A stretch of 64,000 bases of DNA from Rhytidiadelphus loreus (GCA_947034895.1 OX344764.1:1550001-1614000), one strand, 5' to 3'. Counted from the first letter of the stretch, positions 1 through 12,071 are shown. The notes: generated by a model not told the origin, from the letters alone. Numbers and translations: made by a program.

Positions 1-383
1 CTAGGTAGATTGTGTAATGAGTTTGATAGCTGTTCATATGAACTCAAGGTTTGGGGAAGTGCATTTTCGTGTGTTTAACACAATTTTTAGTTGTTTATGT
101 CACATCCAATTATCAAAAACTCTTATATGCAAATTTCTCAAACATTGTGGAGATGGATAGTATACTAAAAATAGAATAATTACATTTTTTTTGTTATAAT
201 CTCACAACTCCTATGCAATTTCATACTCAAAATTGGCATACACACTAATATAAACAAACTCTTTAAACATTCATATGGTTAGATTTTGAAAAGAAAAACA
301 AATTGCTTCATTGGAGATAACTATAAGTCCATGTTATTTTTTCATAATAAAAACACGCTTCAAAAGGCTTGGGCATTTAGAAG
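1..383. mobile_element. right part of a TTAA-target element (truncated by window edge)
   Basis: The segment ends in a decayed copy of the inverted terminus shared by this family (GGGCATTTAGAAG, compared with GGGCATTTAGGGG at 63,178-63,190), followed by TTAA at 384-387. Its interior matches, in inverted orientation, the element starting at 27,173. It sits in the intron before SABATH copy 1 exon 2. Copies 2 and 3 have the uninterrupted intron sequence (TTTAATGAAATC) at the same place, so the insertion is supported by paralogous empty sites. No coding capacity is seen. Confidence 0.6.
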
Positions 384-473
384 TTAATGAAATCATTACT
401 ATAGACTCGAGTCAAGCTTTTTTATGCATTGCACGGACCAAAACTAAGTTTAGGCTATTGCTCCATTGTCCAG

Positions 474-1412
474 GTGCCTAATGCGGTGTTAGACAAATCT
501 TCACCGCTTATAACAAGGGGAGAGTGGTGTTAGATAATAACAAGAATGTTGCAGCATTACAAGCCTTCTCGCAGGCTGCGAGGCAAGATCTTCGTAATTT
601 TTTGCTATCTCGAGCAGATGAAGTCATCCTTGGTGGTTTGGTTCTCATTTACGGTCGTGGTCGTGTGGACGAGAGCCATCCAGAGATTCAATGGCCTAGG
701 GGGGTGAATTCAGGACCTCACAATAAAGCCTTTGAGGAGACATGGGAAGTACTCGTCAATGAGGTATTCCCTAGTTCACTCAAGTCAATCTTAAGAAGGT
801 AGTTAATTACAATTGTCTCTATTCTAAATAGAAATAAATGAATAATTTTCATAATTATGTATCTTTCTATATAAGGTATATGAAGAATGCTACTTCAAGA
901 TTGAGCACTTACTTATCCTTTGAATAACTCTAACTTGTTAATTATTTGGAGCCTGTAGAGTTCCATCACATGCACATCAATCGGGGGATCTAGTCCATCA
1001 CATTTCAATGACTTTCTTACCAATGTATGCAGTGGTTACAATGCAGGGTATAATAGAAGAAGAGAGAAGAGATACCTTCAACGTACCAATCTACTGTCAT
1101 AGTGTGGAAGACATGAAAGTAGTCGGAGAGTCCACAAATGCTTTCCACATCAAACGATGTGAGATCAAATCACAAAGCAGCTTACCACCAAATGAAGTAG
1201 AGCAGATTCTTGGTGATCCTAAGGCGTACGGACTATATATGAAAAAATTCACGAGGAGCCTTATGAATTCGATGATGGTGGAGCATATTGGTGAAGAGAA
1301 ATGCCACAAGTTTTTTGAACGATTGGAGAGAGTTGCTACTAGGGTTGCACGGGAGAAGAGGGTGTCTTACTTACCCATGGATTGCATATTGGCCATTTTG
1401 ATCCGAAAATAG
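474..1412 (+). pseudogene. SABATH methyltransferase copy 1, exons 2 and 3, frameshifted
   Basis: Exon 2 (474-763) follows a CAG acceptor and ends before GTATTC. Exon 3 starts at GGTATAATAG after TGCAG near 1,046 and ends at the TAG at 1,410-1,412. Relative to copies 2 and 3, exon 2 lacks one base in the Ser-Pro-Ala-Tyr-Asn-Lys-Gly segment, which brings in an early stop; a separate 3-base loss follows. Exon 3 is open and encodes the family C-terminus ending in LIRK. No exon 1 (SAM-binding part) is visible between the window start and exon 2, where a TTAA-type element sits; it may lie to the left of the window. The frameshift makes a functional enzyme unlikely. SABATH enzymes move a methyl group from S-adenosylmethionine to carboxyl groups of small acids. 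Confidence 0.75.
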
Positions 1413-2857
1413 GTTTCTATTGAATCCAAAAATAGGTCAAAGGAGAATTTGAGTCAAATTAGTTGGATCAATATTTGTATTTCTCTACTCAAAGTTGTTT
1501 TTCCATTGATATGTTTCAATGATTTTCTACAAAGCAATGCTTAGTGAAGAGGAAATTATGAGAAGTAAGGATTTGACAACCCCTTGATTTTACTTAAGTT
1601 TTCTTTTTTTTCAAATTATTGTTCAAGTTTATCTACATGGCTAGTAGCACTTGTGTAGTGGTCTTCCACAACACATGCAACATAATTCCTAAACCATTTA
1701 AAGTTGGACAACTCCAACATGTCATGTCCTCCCTCCCACATTAGGGGCTCAATCAAGGGACTGGGATTGAGTGGTTGCACTTGTTGACCAAAAACTACCT
1801 TTTGGTGGTTGAAATATTCTTGTATTTTTATGGGGCTCCCTCATGCACCGCAAATAAGGTTGTTCATTTTCACGAAAGTCGTGGGCAATGTTTGTGTTAC
1901 AACAATCAAAGCATCTCCTAACCCCTAAAATAATTTGTAGGGCTCAAATTTGAATGCAACTAAATTTTAAAATTCCTTGTAGAGCAATTTCACCTTTGGG
2001 ATTATTGTATTTTGATTCCATCCTTCCCTGGATGTAAGTGCACCTCACAATTTAGTGTTTGTTGAATTTTAAACCTACCTATATTCAACTCAAATGTACA
2101 AACATTCAATAACTTACTAAGCCCAGATCAAATATACAAAATTCAAGACAAAATCACCTTCTAAATGCTTCACTTAAAGATAGTAAGATTAATTTTGAAA
2201 TCGTTAATTATGAAATAATTGAAAGACCTCCTAACCAACATATGTCATATGGTAGGCTAAAGAATTCATTGTTATGAGTCCTATAGCCCTATACATCCGT
2301 ACTTAAGAATGTTTAAAAGATATTGTTATATCATTTTTTTCGGTCTTCAATATGTTTTTTAAAACTTTGAATTTAATTCATCAACCTATTTTTTTTTCAA
2401 TTCAAAGTCTACATTTCAATCAAGTTTTACACTTATAATCCCAACTAAAAAAATGAAGGTCATGTTCTGTAGTTTGCGGTCCAACTTAAGTTTTGAAGTA
2501 AACCCTAAACCTTAAACCCTAAACCTTCTTTTTTGTTGCAATTTTAAGACTATTTGATGTTGTTCAAGTTTTACTAGTCTTAAAGAAATTCATATAGGGA
2601 GCATGTCAAAAAAAAGACAGATCAATAATGCATACTTAATGGAAACTTCTACAAGGTTGATTACTTGAGGTGCCCATAGCTTGTTGAAGAAAGGCCTACA
2701 CAACAACAAGAGTAAAAAGAAATGACGTTTTGATAGCGCTTGACATAATGGTGTTAGCATTTTTTAGCCTCGTGTTCATACTTAGACTAGTACAAAGTCA
2801 GAAGGCCATCAATGACCATATAGAGCAAGACGTGGAGGCGAGGTTTATGGTGATACG
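1413..2857. other. intergenic region with duplicated flanks
   Basis: The first 150 bases are the 3' flank of SABATH exon 3; near-copies recur at 6,190-6,345 and 15,361-15,450. A short telomere-like run (CCCTAAACCTTAAACCC) lies near 2,502-2,525. Bases 2,660-2,850 are a 5'-flank segment repeated at about 7,735-7,920. No other gene or RNA is seen; the middle part is plain AT-rich sequence. Confidence 0.5.
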
Positions 2858-4946
2858 ATGGCCAGGCGTGGAGACGAAGAGAAACCGATGAAGGTTGCGC
2901 GAGCCACAGCTGGGATGGCGGGTGGCGAAGGAGAGTTCAGCTACACAAGAAATTCATTGATGCAATCTCAGTTCATAAATATCTTGAAGCCAATCTTGGA
3001 GCAACAGATTCAGGAGCTGGAATTGTTCAAGGACTGGAGCGGGAGCACGATTCGTATGGCTGACTTCGGATGCTCCGTGGGAGCGAATACTCTTGCATAT
3101 GCGGAGATCTGCTACCGAAATGTGTGCCGAGCAAGCTTGAGCAGTGGGAGGAAATTTCCTGATGAGGTGCAGTATTTCTTTTGCGACTTGCCTTCCAATG
3201 ATTTCAACACTTTGTTCCTTCAAGTGGAGGATTGGAGAAAAACGCAAACAAGCATGGAGGATTTCCATGTCACGGCAGTGGCGGGATCATTCTACAGACG
3301 CCTCTTTCCCAGGGGAAGTCTTCATGTCGCAATCTCCTCCTTAGCGGTACAATGGATGTCACAGGTAACTTTACAGTTTGCAGTTTGTCGTTGCCATTTG
3401 GCATAAACTATAACAAGCTTAATGAAATCATCGCAATAGACTTGAGTCCAGCTTTCTCATGCACTACGTGGTTATTGCTGCATTTGTCCAGGTGCCTGAT
3501 GCGGTATTAGACAAATCTTCACCTGCTTATAACAAGGGGAGAGTGTGGATAGACGATAACAAGAATGTTGCAACAGTGCAAGCCTTCACACAAACTGCAA
3601 GGCAAGATCTTCGTAATTTTTTGCTATCTCGAGCAGATGAAGTTGTCCCGGGTGGTCTTGTTCTCTTTTACGCTGTTGGTCGTGCAGATGGACAGCATCC
3701 AGAGATTCAATGGGCTAAGGAGGGTGAGTATGCGGGGCCTTACAGTAAAGTCTTTGAGGCGACGTGGGAAGAACTTGTCATTGAGGTATTCTCTCATTCA
3801 TTTAAGTCAATCTTGTAAAATAGCTAATGGCAATTGTCACTAGTATCTCAAATAGAAGATGAATAATTTTCATATGTATCTTTCAGTAAATGGTATATAG
3901 AAGATGCCCATGACCAAGCTCTTACATATCCTTTAAGTCATATATTATTGCTTGGTGAAGATTGATTTGTTACTTAGGCTAAAAAAGTGTCAATGCTAAT
4001 CTTTTACCTCATATTGAAACACATTATTTCTTCACATTATTTTCTTTCAATATAATCACAATAAATGGCTAGGCCCATTAGATGTTTTTTTCCTACTTTG
4101 GAGGGCTATGAGTTCCCAATATAGGAACGAGCTAAAACTGGCAAAAACTACAGTTTGCGAACTACGTTGATGTAGCACAACGACTACCATGTCACTTTTT
4201 TTCAAAAAAACTAAAATTTTTAACTTTATTTCTCATTTTAAGAATTTTCATTTTCATTTTCATTTTTTTCTTTTCTTTAAAATTTATTTTTTGTTGAGGG
4301 AACAGAGCAGGGAACAGGCCTAAAACGGCCCTCTAGCCCCCCCGGATCTCATCTAATGTGCATAACATTCTACAATTGTCAAACTCTTAATCTTAAACAA
4401 ATAGAGACTAATAAGTTATAGTTATCTGAGGAATATTATTTAGCAAATTCATTCCATTTGCATGAGTTTGGTAGTATTATGACTCAAGATTCTATGGAAA
4501 ATTTGTTCTTTGGAATGATGCTAACCAACGTATTACCTTTGCTTTCAACACATTTTTATTTCATTTAGACACCAAAACTTTCATTCCATTTGCAAGAGAG
4601 AAGAGATTCCTTCAATCTTCCGGTCTATTGTCACAGCGTGGAGGACGTGAAAGTAGTCGTAGAGTCTATAGACGCATTCGATATCAAACAATGTGAGATC
4701 AAGCAGCAAAGCTACTTTCCTCCAAATGAAGTGGAGCAAATTCTTGCTGACCCTGAAGCATACGGCTGTTTCATGAAAAATTTCACAAGGAGTGTTTTGA
4801 ATTCCATCATGGTGGAGCATATTGGTGAGGAGAGGTGCCACGAGTTTTTTGAACGCTTTGGGAGAAATGCTGCTAGAGTTGTGCAAGAGAAGAGGGTGTT
4901 GAGCTTGCCCATGGATTGTGTATTGGCCGTTTTGATCCGAAAATAG
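2858..4946 (+). CDS. SABATH family carboxyl methyltransferase, copy 2
   Basis: Three exons are inferred: 2,858-3,364, 3,492-3,785 and about 4,599-4,946, all joining in phase 0 (382 residues). Exon 1 has the N-terminal SABATH signature GEFSYTRNS..Q, the SAM-binding loop FGCSVGANTL, FFCDLPSNDFNTLF, and a Ser-Leu-His...Gln-Trp-Met-Ser-Gln end matching the family's WLSQVP active-site strand. Exon 2 holds NKGRVWI and FLLSRADEVVPGG. Exon 3 ends in LIRK. Gln of NSxxQ and the Trp that contact the substrate carboxylate in characterised family members are present. Exon 3 is odd: the acceptor and the Gly-Ile-Ile-Glu-Glu-Glu start found in copies 1 and 3 are missing, and splicing would have to use AAGAG|AGAAGAG, losing six residues. 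The start lacks the MDDAA leader of copies 3 and 4. Substrate is unknown; expression is doubtful but the frame is open. Confidence 0.7.
4076..4358. mobile_element. MITE with CATTAGATG termini (intron 2 of SABATH copy 2)
   Basis: A 283-bp insert begins CATTAGATG and ends CATCTAATG. Copy 3 near 11,205-11,225 and copy 4 near 24,575-24,590 carry the uninterrupted flank (ATGGCTAGGGGTAGAACATTC and variants). No flanking duplication can be seen. Two relatives lie at 18,384-18,526 and 24,805-25,046; all are non-coding. Confidence 0.7.
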
Positions 4947-5099
4947 ATATCTGTTTGATCCAAAAATCCGAAAATAGATTTCTCTTTGATCCGAAAATAA
5001 GTCTACAAAGAACTCAAGACAAAACTAGTTGGATCGATACATGTATTTCTTTACTTACAGATGTTTTTTCATTGATATGTTTCGTACTACTCGCCTCTT

Positions 5100-6345
5100 G
5101 AGGAATAGAGTAAACCTTCGTAACAGAGTAAACCTCTCCTGAGGAGTATCAACAACAGCTGCCTCAGATGTTGATCTGTTCAAGCAAAACCTGGGTCCCT
5201 TAAATCATCCGTCACTTTCTCCAAACAAGCTTCCAATTGAGCCACTGATGTCACCTCTGTTTCTACACAATGTCAATGCATGAGAGTTTCACAGTCATGG
5301 CAGTTTTCAATTGGTTAAAGAGAGGCAGATTATGACTGATAATGCTCACTGCTTGTCTTGTGCAAATTTTCAATAAGGTGTGTACGAAATAGAAATTTCA
5401 TTGGTTTAGCAGTGAGGGAAATATGAGAGAAATCTCTACTACTACCAACCGGTATTAACTTAGTAAGTGTGAATCCACCTAACATAATCTAAATGCATGA
5501 GACTTTTGCCGTTGTGGCATGTTTTAGTTGGTTAAGCAATCAAAGAAGTCAAATAGCTCAACTCTCCTACATTGACATTATGTCCGGTAATTGCAAAGAT
5601 AGGCCAAGTCATCAAGAATAATTGTAAGTCAATATCAACCTTGCTACCTTCGGCTCGGTAGGTCCTAATTGGCGATTATTCTTGAGGAACTTGACTTACT
5701 TTGCAAATACCTAGTTGATCTTTTAGTAGATTCTATATTGTTGGAGCTAGAAGATTGCTTATGCTTGTTGAAGACAAATCTGGTGATGAAATACAAACAT
5801 TAGAGCAATACCATATGTGAATCAGACCACATTGTCAATAAAACTTGTATTTTCTTTGCATTGTTGCTTGACAAGATATAGACCTGTTTCTAGGTACTAA
5901 GTTCTCAGTGTCCAATGAAAGTAGCTCAAAGAAATAGGCCAAAACACAGGGAGCTCATATTGCGTTCCCAATGTTGATTCCCAGTTAGTCTCAAATTTCC
6001 CTATGTATGTGTAGTTATGACATGTGTCCAAAGTACCTGAAAATAGAAAAGTTTTTGTACAGTAGGTGTCAAATCCTGTGTCAAATTTTAAGGTTTAGTG
6101 AAAAATTTGAGACTTACTAGGAATTAACATCGAGAACGTGATATGAGCTCCCTGTGATAGGTCAATACTTGAATCTAAATGTGAAGCCCTCAATGGTTTA
6201 TGTTTGATCCGAAAGTAGATCCAATGAGGATTTGAGATAAAGTAGTTGGATCAATATTTGTATTTCTCTACTCAAAGTTGTTTTTCATTGATATGTTTGA
6301 ATGATTTTGTACACAGCAATGCCCAATGAAGAAGAAATTATAAGT
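5100..6345. repeat. downstream segment of the SABATH repeat unit (paralogue of 12,190-12,357 plus 14,333-15,450)
   Basis: The segment aligns by eye along its length with the region behind copy 3, for example GCCTCAGATGTTGAT, CCAATTGAGCCACTGATG and CACTACCAACCGGTATTAAC-type stretches. It contains a natural hairpin around 5,600-5,700 (two arms with AAGAATAAT / ATTATTCTT). The last 150 bases equal the 3' flank of SABATH exon 3, suggesting that a former gene copy between was lost. It lacks the two insertions at 12,358 and 14,632 seen in its paralogue. Confidence 0.65.
5945..6156. mobile_element. long-TIR MITE (CACAGGGAGCTC ends)
   Basis: A 212-bp segment has perfect 16-bp terminal inverted repeats, CACAGGGAGCTCATAT at the left and its complement at the right. 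Pairing continues imperfectly inward over about 55 bases. The paralogue near 15,325-15,345 lacks it, so it inserted after the unit duplicated. The target duplication is unclear; ATAGG(C/T)CAA lies near both sides. No coding sequence. Confidence 0.7.
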
Positions 6346-8611
6346 AAGAGTCTTCAAGAATGTTAATAATCAAACTCAAAACACTTCAGAGAATGTTAAT
6401 AATCTAAATTTGATAACGAGAAATCTGAAAATTCCTCTTTCTCTTAAATTAGAGAGCTTTTCAACCAGGTAGTCACTTGCATCAGCATATGTTTCCCAAC
6501 TAAGCTCAACTGACACTCAACGACCAAATTTTCAAAGCTTCACATTACAGTCGCTTCTTTTCAGGCTGTTCACTGAAGTTTGCAACATAACGTGGCAAGT
6601 AACACATCTTCCTGTGATTGTACTTCATATACAAATTCAAACAGTGCCACCTGACTCACCATTGCACGCTTCCTGTCCTGATAATTATCCATAGCCTTGC
6701 TTCACTGCATCACTACAAAATTGAATCTAAACTCATGCATAAACTTCAGAACCCAAAGAGGAAACCACATATATAGTGTGGGCTTATTAGTATATGATCT
6801 TTCAGGGTAGAATCTACTCAGGGATGGGACCTGCAACTGTCTCGTCTGCTGAAGGGGCACTGAAAGTGGCAATGGATATACTAACGGGACTTAATTTGAG
6901 CTCGCAAATGCCCGTTGCTCCACACTTCTGCACCTCCCGTTGCTCAAAATCTGCAACCCAAAAGTGACTAAGATATCAACCACCTTCCCCTGTGGACTTT
7001 AGTGTGGAGGACCTGAACAAACAGACTGTTGAGGGCAAGAGGAGTACAGAATTTCAGTCATGACAACCCAACATTTGATAGGACATCAAAGCCAGCTAAG
7101 TCCTAAAATCCAAAGTATACAGGACCCTCGGTAGCTATTCACACCAGGCAGGCAACCGTCGATGATTGAGATCAACCCCTACGGAACCCCTTTTTTGTAA
7201 ATTTTTATTAAACCCTAGGAATGATAACCTGCATGTACAACCTAGCCGCGATTCCAATCTGATCACAAACCCTTCAGTCACTCCGACTTGCAAGTCTTCC
7301 CAGGGAGCCTGTTAAACCCAGCCTCCATACCCCTGCCGAACTACTTCTGTACATTGCAATCACCTAGGCAGAGGGAATTTTTAATTTAAACAGGCTGGCA
7401 AAGAGGGCGAAGCCCGACAAGGAATGCCTGTTTATTTTCAAAAGTTCCAACAAGGAGATTGCTTGACGTAACACCCGTCTAGAAATGGATGAAATATGTG
7501 ATCGATGAATGAAGAATTTGTAATCATGGATTTCATGAGCTAAGAGGGGATTACGGGAAATAATCCTCTTGCAAAATGAATGGGACATTTCGTGGTGGTT
7601 TTTTACGATTGGTGGCATGCTTGGAGTGGTCCACCTTAATCCTAAAAACTAAGAATGACACCTTTCAATTTCTTAATTTTGTGATAAATAGTGATTTTCT
7701 AGTTATAAAAGAGCCTAAGAACAGTTACTCCAGGTTCACATAGCTTGATGAAGAAAGGCCTACACAACAACCAGGGTCAAATTAAAGAATTGACGTTCTA
7801 ATAGTGCTTGATATACTTGTGCAAGCTAGCATTTTTTGGCCTCATGTTCATACTTGGACTAAAGTGAAGGGGGGAGGCCATCAATGACTATGGACAACAA
7901 GGGTGGAAGTTGGATTCATGAACTCCATAGTCTTGGTCCGAAAGCAAGACAAATTCAATAATTGAGTATTTTGAATTGACTAAAAATAAGAGGAATGATT
8001 AGTCCCATGATGTTCTTTAGTGAAGGGTGGATGTTTCATAATTTTATCATCACACATTTTTATTAAGGAAGATTCTTGAGAAATCAATAGAAAATTTGAT
8101 ATACAATCAGTCCCTTTTTTTCAAGCACTAGTGCACTACAGGGGACAACAAATTGCAACATTGCAAAATAATAAATAATTGTCTACTTTGGGGATTAAAA
8201 AGTAGTTTTTCTTTTTGCTAGTTTTTTTTTCATATCTAGAAAGAAAATTGGATGAACTTTGAATGAGAAAGGACCTAAATATGGCTTATGCTACATTTAA
8301 CTACTTCTAGACTTTTTGAAAGTCCAAAATTAACATTAGGAGATAATCAACGAGACATCATCATTTGGAGATCTCCAGATGCATCAAGAGATCTATACAA
8401 AACATCTGAAGATCTATACAAACATTGAAAGATAATAATCTGGAGACCTTGAGGTGCATTGTCTAGAATTCATTTGAAAGTCCAGAAGTAGTTAAATGTG
8501 GCATACTTCAAAGTGATTCACTATGTTTAAAATTTAGAAATATATTATTGCATCAATTATCATCAATTTCATATGGAATATGAAAAGATTTTCACAAAGT
8601 GATGTTGCGAG
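6346..8611. other. intergenic, no gene recognised; duplicated 5'-flank at 7,735-7,920
   Basis: The short open frame on the minus strand at 7,364-7,618 has no recognisable domain. Bases 7,735-7,920 repeat the 5' flank of SABATH copy 2 (2,660-2,850, including GAAGAAAGGCCTACACAACAAC), but no SABATH exon follows, so this looks like an orphaned promoter segment from a lost array unit. The remainder is AT-rich sequence with no feature that can be supported. Confidence 0.45.
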
Positions 8612-9027
8612 CTAAGGTAGTGTGTTCTAAAAGCGCCCATCTTCTTCAAACCGCCCCTATTTTTAGGTGGAAAATGGAGATGGGGTGATCTTTAAATGAA
8701 CCGCTTTAGCAATTGAATGCATCAAGGAAAAATTGTTTTTCTATTGTAAGAGCCAATCATTGTCTTTGATTTCTGCAAATTTCTTTACAAGTTGCAAGTG
8801 GACGCATTTTGGGAGACCTATGGTCACAAAAAGGTGCCTACACCTGAAATCTTTAAAAATCCATAAGTAATTCAAAAATGCTTGGAAAATTACGAAACCA
8901 CTTGGATTCTCTGGAGAATTCATTTTTCTTTCTCTGAAAAATAATCCAAAATTCTTACTGTCTCCATAAGCATATGAAAAAGGTGGAACAGCCCATAAAT
9001 GGGCGCTTTTAGAGCATGTTACCTTAG
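8612..9027. mobile_element. MITE with 29-bp terminal inverted repeats
   Basis: The left end CTAAGGTAGTG...AAGCGCCCAT (8,612-8,640) is repeated inverted at 8,999-9,027 with few mismatches. Length is 416 bp and there is no coding content. Flanks carry TTGCGAG and TTGCAGT, a possible imperfect target duplication. The sequence just right of it is the SABATH upstream segment that recurs near 15,575-15,670 without this element. Superfamily not assigned. Confidence 0.65.
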
Positions 9028-9366
9028 TTGCAGTAACGTCTCCGCTTCTTATGGAGCAGTGACAATACATCCAAGCTTCATCCCTCACCAACAAGGCCTT
9101 TAAAACTTACACTGTATCATTGAAGACATCATGAAAAAATAATGATTCCTCCATAGCCAAAGAGTTTGAGTCATTGTCTGATCTCAGGAAATCCGGAGCA
9201 GCGATGCAGTGCAGCACTAAACCGCCGCATCCGCTGCCTTTCTGCTGCATCAGTCATGTTTGACTTTGCGGTGAAGCTGCTCTGAGTGTACTTGCATGCG
9301 CAGCAAATATTTGCACAGCTTTTTGAGATTCGAAGTCACGCAGAGATGCTGGCTTTTTCAGAAATA

Positions 9367-9376
9367 TCTATAAAAC
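9367..9376 (+). promoter_or_regulatory. probable TATA box of SABATH copy 3
   Basis: TCTATAAAAC lies about 330 bases before the chosen ATG, in an upstream segment conserved with copy 4 (16,193-16,290, TATATATAAAAA). Conservation between paralogues and position suggest the core promoter; the transcription start is not known. Confidence 0.45.
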
Positions 9377-9703
9377 GTGTCACAAATCGAAGGGCCAAGA
9401 CGCGATCGATGTTCCTTGGTGGTAATCATAATTCTCTCACTGACAGAATGCATCACGTGCGTATGTAATCGTGGTAGCTGCACATCAATTACAGGTGTTC
9501 TTCCATGCGTTTCAAATGCGCTGTTCGTACGAGTCTGGTATCTGTTCTTCGAACACTCTAACTCATTGATTCCGCATATTCTGGGTCTTGTCATCATGTT
9601 GCAGGAGTAGTAATTAATAGAATGGATGGACAAGAACACCTCGGCTTCGATATAGTTTGCAGCACTATCGAATTTCATTTGCGTGAGCTGTTTTAGCTTA
9701 AGT

Positions 9704-12071
9704 ATGGATGATGCAGCAGCAGGTGCAAGTGAAGTTTATGGTGATACGATGACCAGGCGTGGAGACGAAGAGAAAACGATGAAGGTTGCAGGAGCCACAG
9801 CTGGGATGGCGGGTGGCGAAGGAGAGTTCAGTTACACGAGAAACTCATCGATACAATCTCAGTCCTTAAATATCTTGAAGCCGATCTTGGAGCAAGAGAT
9901 TATGGAGCTGGGATTGTTTAAGAACTGGAGCGGAAGCACAATTCGTATGGCTGATTTCGGATGCTCCGTGGGAGCGAATACTCTTGGATATGCGGAGATC
10001 TGCTACCGAAATGTATGCCGAGCAAGCTTGAGCAGTGGGAGGAAAATTCCTGATGAAGTGCAGTATTTCTTCTGTGACTTGCCTTCCAATGATTTCAACA
10101 CTTTGTTCCTTCAATTGGAGGAGTGGAGGAAAACGCAAACGAGCATGCAGGATTTCTATGTCACGGCAGTCCCGGGGTCATTCCATGGACGCCTCTTACC
10201 CCAGGGAAGTCTTCATGTCGCAATCTCTACCTTCGCGGTTCTATGGATGTCACAGGTAACTTTACTTGCAGTTTGTACATGCCATTTCCTTAAAACTTCT
10301 GCACAAAACTATTGCATAAGAATACGCTTATTTGTCCTAATAGCGTGTGTGACACTAATTTACCAATTTCACATTATTTTGAAATAATTTAGGTTGAAAT
10401 ATTACTTTATTCATTTGTACCAATTTTCACAAAAATGACACTATGTTTTTAGATGATACTAGTTTCCCCCGCTCCCTAATAGGACAAATCAATGTAACTA
10501 AGAAATGTAGTTCCATTGTCAAAATTATTGTAGATCACCGCATAAACTATAACAAGTTTAATGAAATCATCACAAGAGACTTGAGTCCAGCTTTCTCACA
10601 CATTGCGTGGTTATGGCTTCATTTGTCTAGGTGCCTGATGCGGTGTTAGACAAATCTTCACCTGCTTATAACAAGGGGAGAGTGTGGATAGACAATAACA
10701 AGAATGTTGCAACAGTGCAAGCCTTCACACAAGCTGCAAGGCAAGATCTTCGTAATTTTTTGCTATCTCGAGCAGATGAAGTTGTCCCGGGTGGTCTTGT
10801 TCTCTTTTACGCTGTTGGTCGTGCAGATGGACAACATCTAGATATTCAATGGGCTAAGGAGGGTGAGTATGCGGGGCCTTATAGTAAAGTCTTTGAGGCG
10901 ACGTGGGAAGAACTTGTCATTGAGGTATTCTCTAGTTCATTTAAGTCCATTCCACAAATAGCTAATTGCAATTGTCACTACCTCAAATAGAAATAAATGA
11001 ATAATTTCCATACATATCTTTCAGTAAATGGTATATAAAAGATGCAAATGACCAAACATTTACTTATCCTTTTAAGTCATATATTATTTCTTGGTGAAGA
11101 TTGATTTGTTACTTAGGCTAAAAGAATGTCAATGCTAATCTTTTAGGTACCTTAGATTGAAATATATAATTTTCTTGTATTTCTTTTTATATAATCATAG
11201 TAGATGGCCAGGAGTAGAACATTCTATAATTGTCAAATTCTTAACCTTAAACAAATAGAGACTAACAAGTTATAATTATAGTATCAATATTGTTTACTAA
11301 ACTCATTCTATTTGCATGAGTTTGATAATATTATGATTTCCAGATTCTATAGAAAATTTGTTCTTTGGAATGATGATAACCAACATATTATCATTGCTTT
11401 CAACACGTTTTTTTATTTCATTTGGACACCCAAACTTTCTGCATGTTTTAACAATTACTTGGGCTCTCTCCTTGGGAAAATTCAATGAGGATATTCCAAG
11501 CCTACAAAGTTTCATCACATGCATTGTTACACTGGTGCAATTACAGAGACAGAGCTTGAGACAAAGTCATTCTTCAGTCATTCTGGATAAGGAGTCATTC
11601 TTCTGTAGTTATAATAGGCCCATTTTCTTGTAGTGTTGGGTGATCTACTCCATCACATTTCTTGAAATGACTTTCTTACCAATCTTTGGAGAGGTTTCTA
11701 TGCAGGGGATAATAGAAGAAGAGAGAAGAGATACCTTCAACGTTCCAGTCTACTTTCATAGCGTGGAGGACGTGAAATTAGTCGTAGAGTCTATAGGCAC
11801 TTTTGACATCAAGCGATGTGAAATCAAACAACAAAGCTACTTCCCAACAAATGAAATGGAGCAGATTCTTACTAACCCTGAGGCATACGGCCAATTCATG
11901 AAAAATTTCACAAGGAACATGTTGAATTCAATTATGGTGGAGCATATTGGTGAGGAGAGGTGCCATGAGTTTTTTGAACGCTTTGGGAGAAATGCTGCTA
12001 CAGCTGTGCGAGAGAAGAAGGTGTCCAGCTTGCCCATGGATTGCATATTGGCCGTTTTGATCCGAAAATAA
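9704..12071 (+). CDS. SABATH family carboxyl methyltransferase, copy 3 (intact)
   Basis: Exons 9,704-10,255, 10,631-10,924 and 11,706-12,071 join in phase 0 with GT/AG borders and give 403 residues, close to the usual 350-400 of the family. The ATG at 9,704 starts MDDAAAGASEVYGD, shared with copy 4. Motifs in order: GEFSYTRNS..Q (about residues 50-65), FGCSVGANTL, FFCDLPSNDFNTLF, VPGSFHGRLLP, LWMSQ at the exon 1 end, VPDAVLDKSSPAYNKGRVWI, LLSRADEVVPGGLVLFYAVG, EEERRDTFNVPVYFHS, and a C-terminal LIRK. These are the SAM-binding and substrate segments of cytosolic SABATH enzymes that methylate acids such as salicylate, jasmonate, IAA, cinnamate or farnesoate. The residue before the active-site Trp is Leu here but Gln in copies 2 and 4, so substrate preference may differ. 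It is the most likely functional member of the array. Confidence 0.85.
11530..11635. mobile_element. small CACTA-type MITE in intron 2 of SABATH copy 3
   Basis: A 106-bp segment runs from CACTGGTGCAA to TTTTCTTGTAGTG, flanked by TTA and TTG. The right end matches the CACTA terminus at 36,048-36,066 (TTTTTCTTGTAGTG). Copy 1 lacks this segment between its matching flanks (ATCACATGCA...TCTAGTCCATCAC). Internal AGTCATTC repeats resemble subterminal CACTA motifs. Confidence 0.55.

Noticed and set aside
7364..7618. 84-codon minus-strand frame
   Set aside because: No recognisable domain, no paralogue in the other units and no splice or promoter signals.
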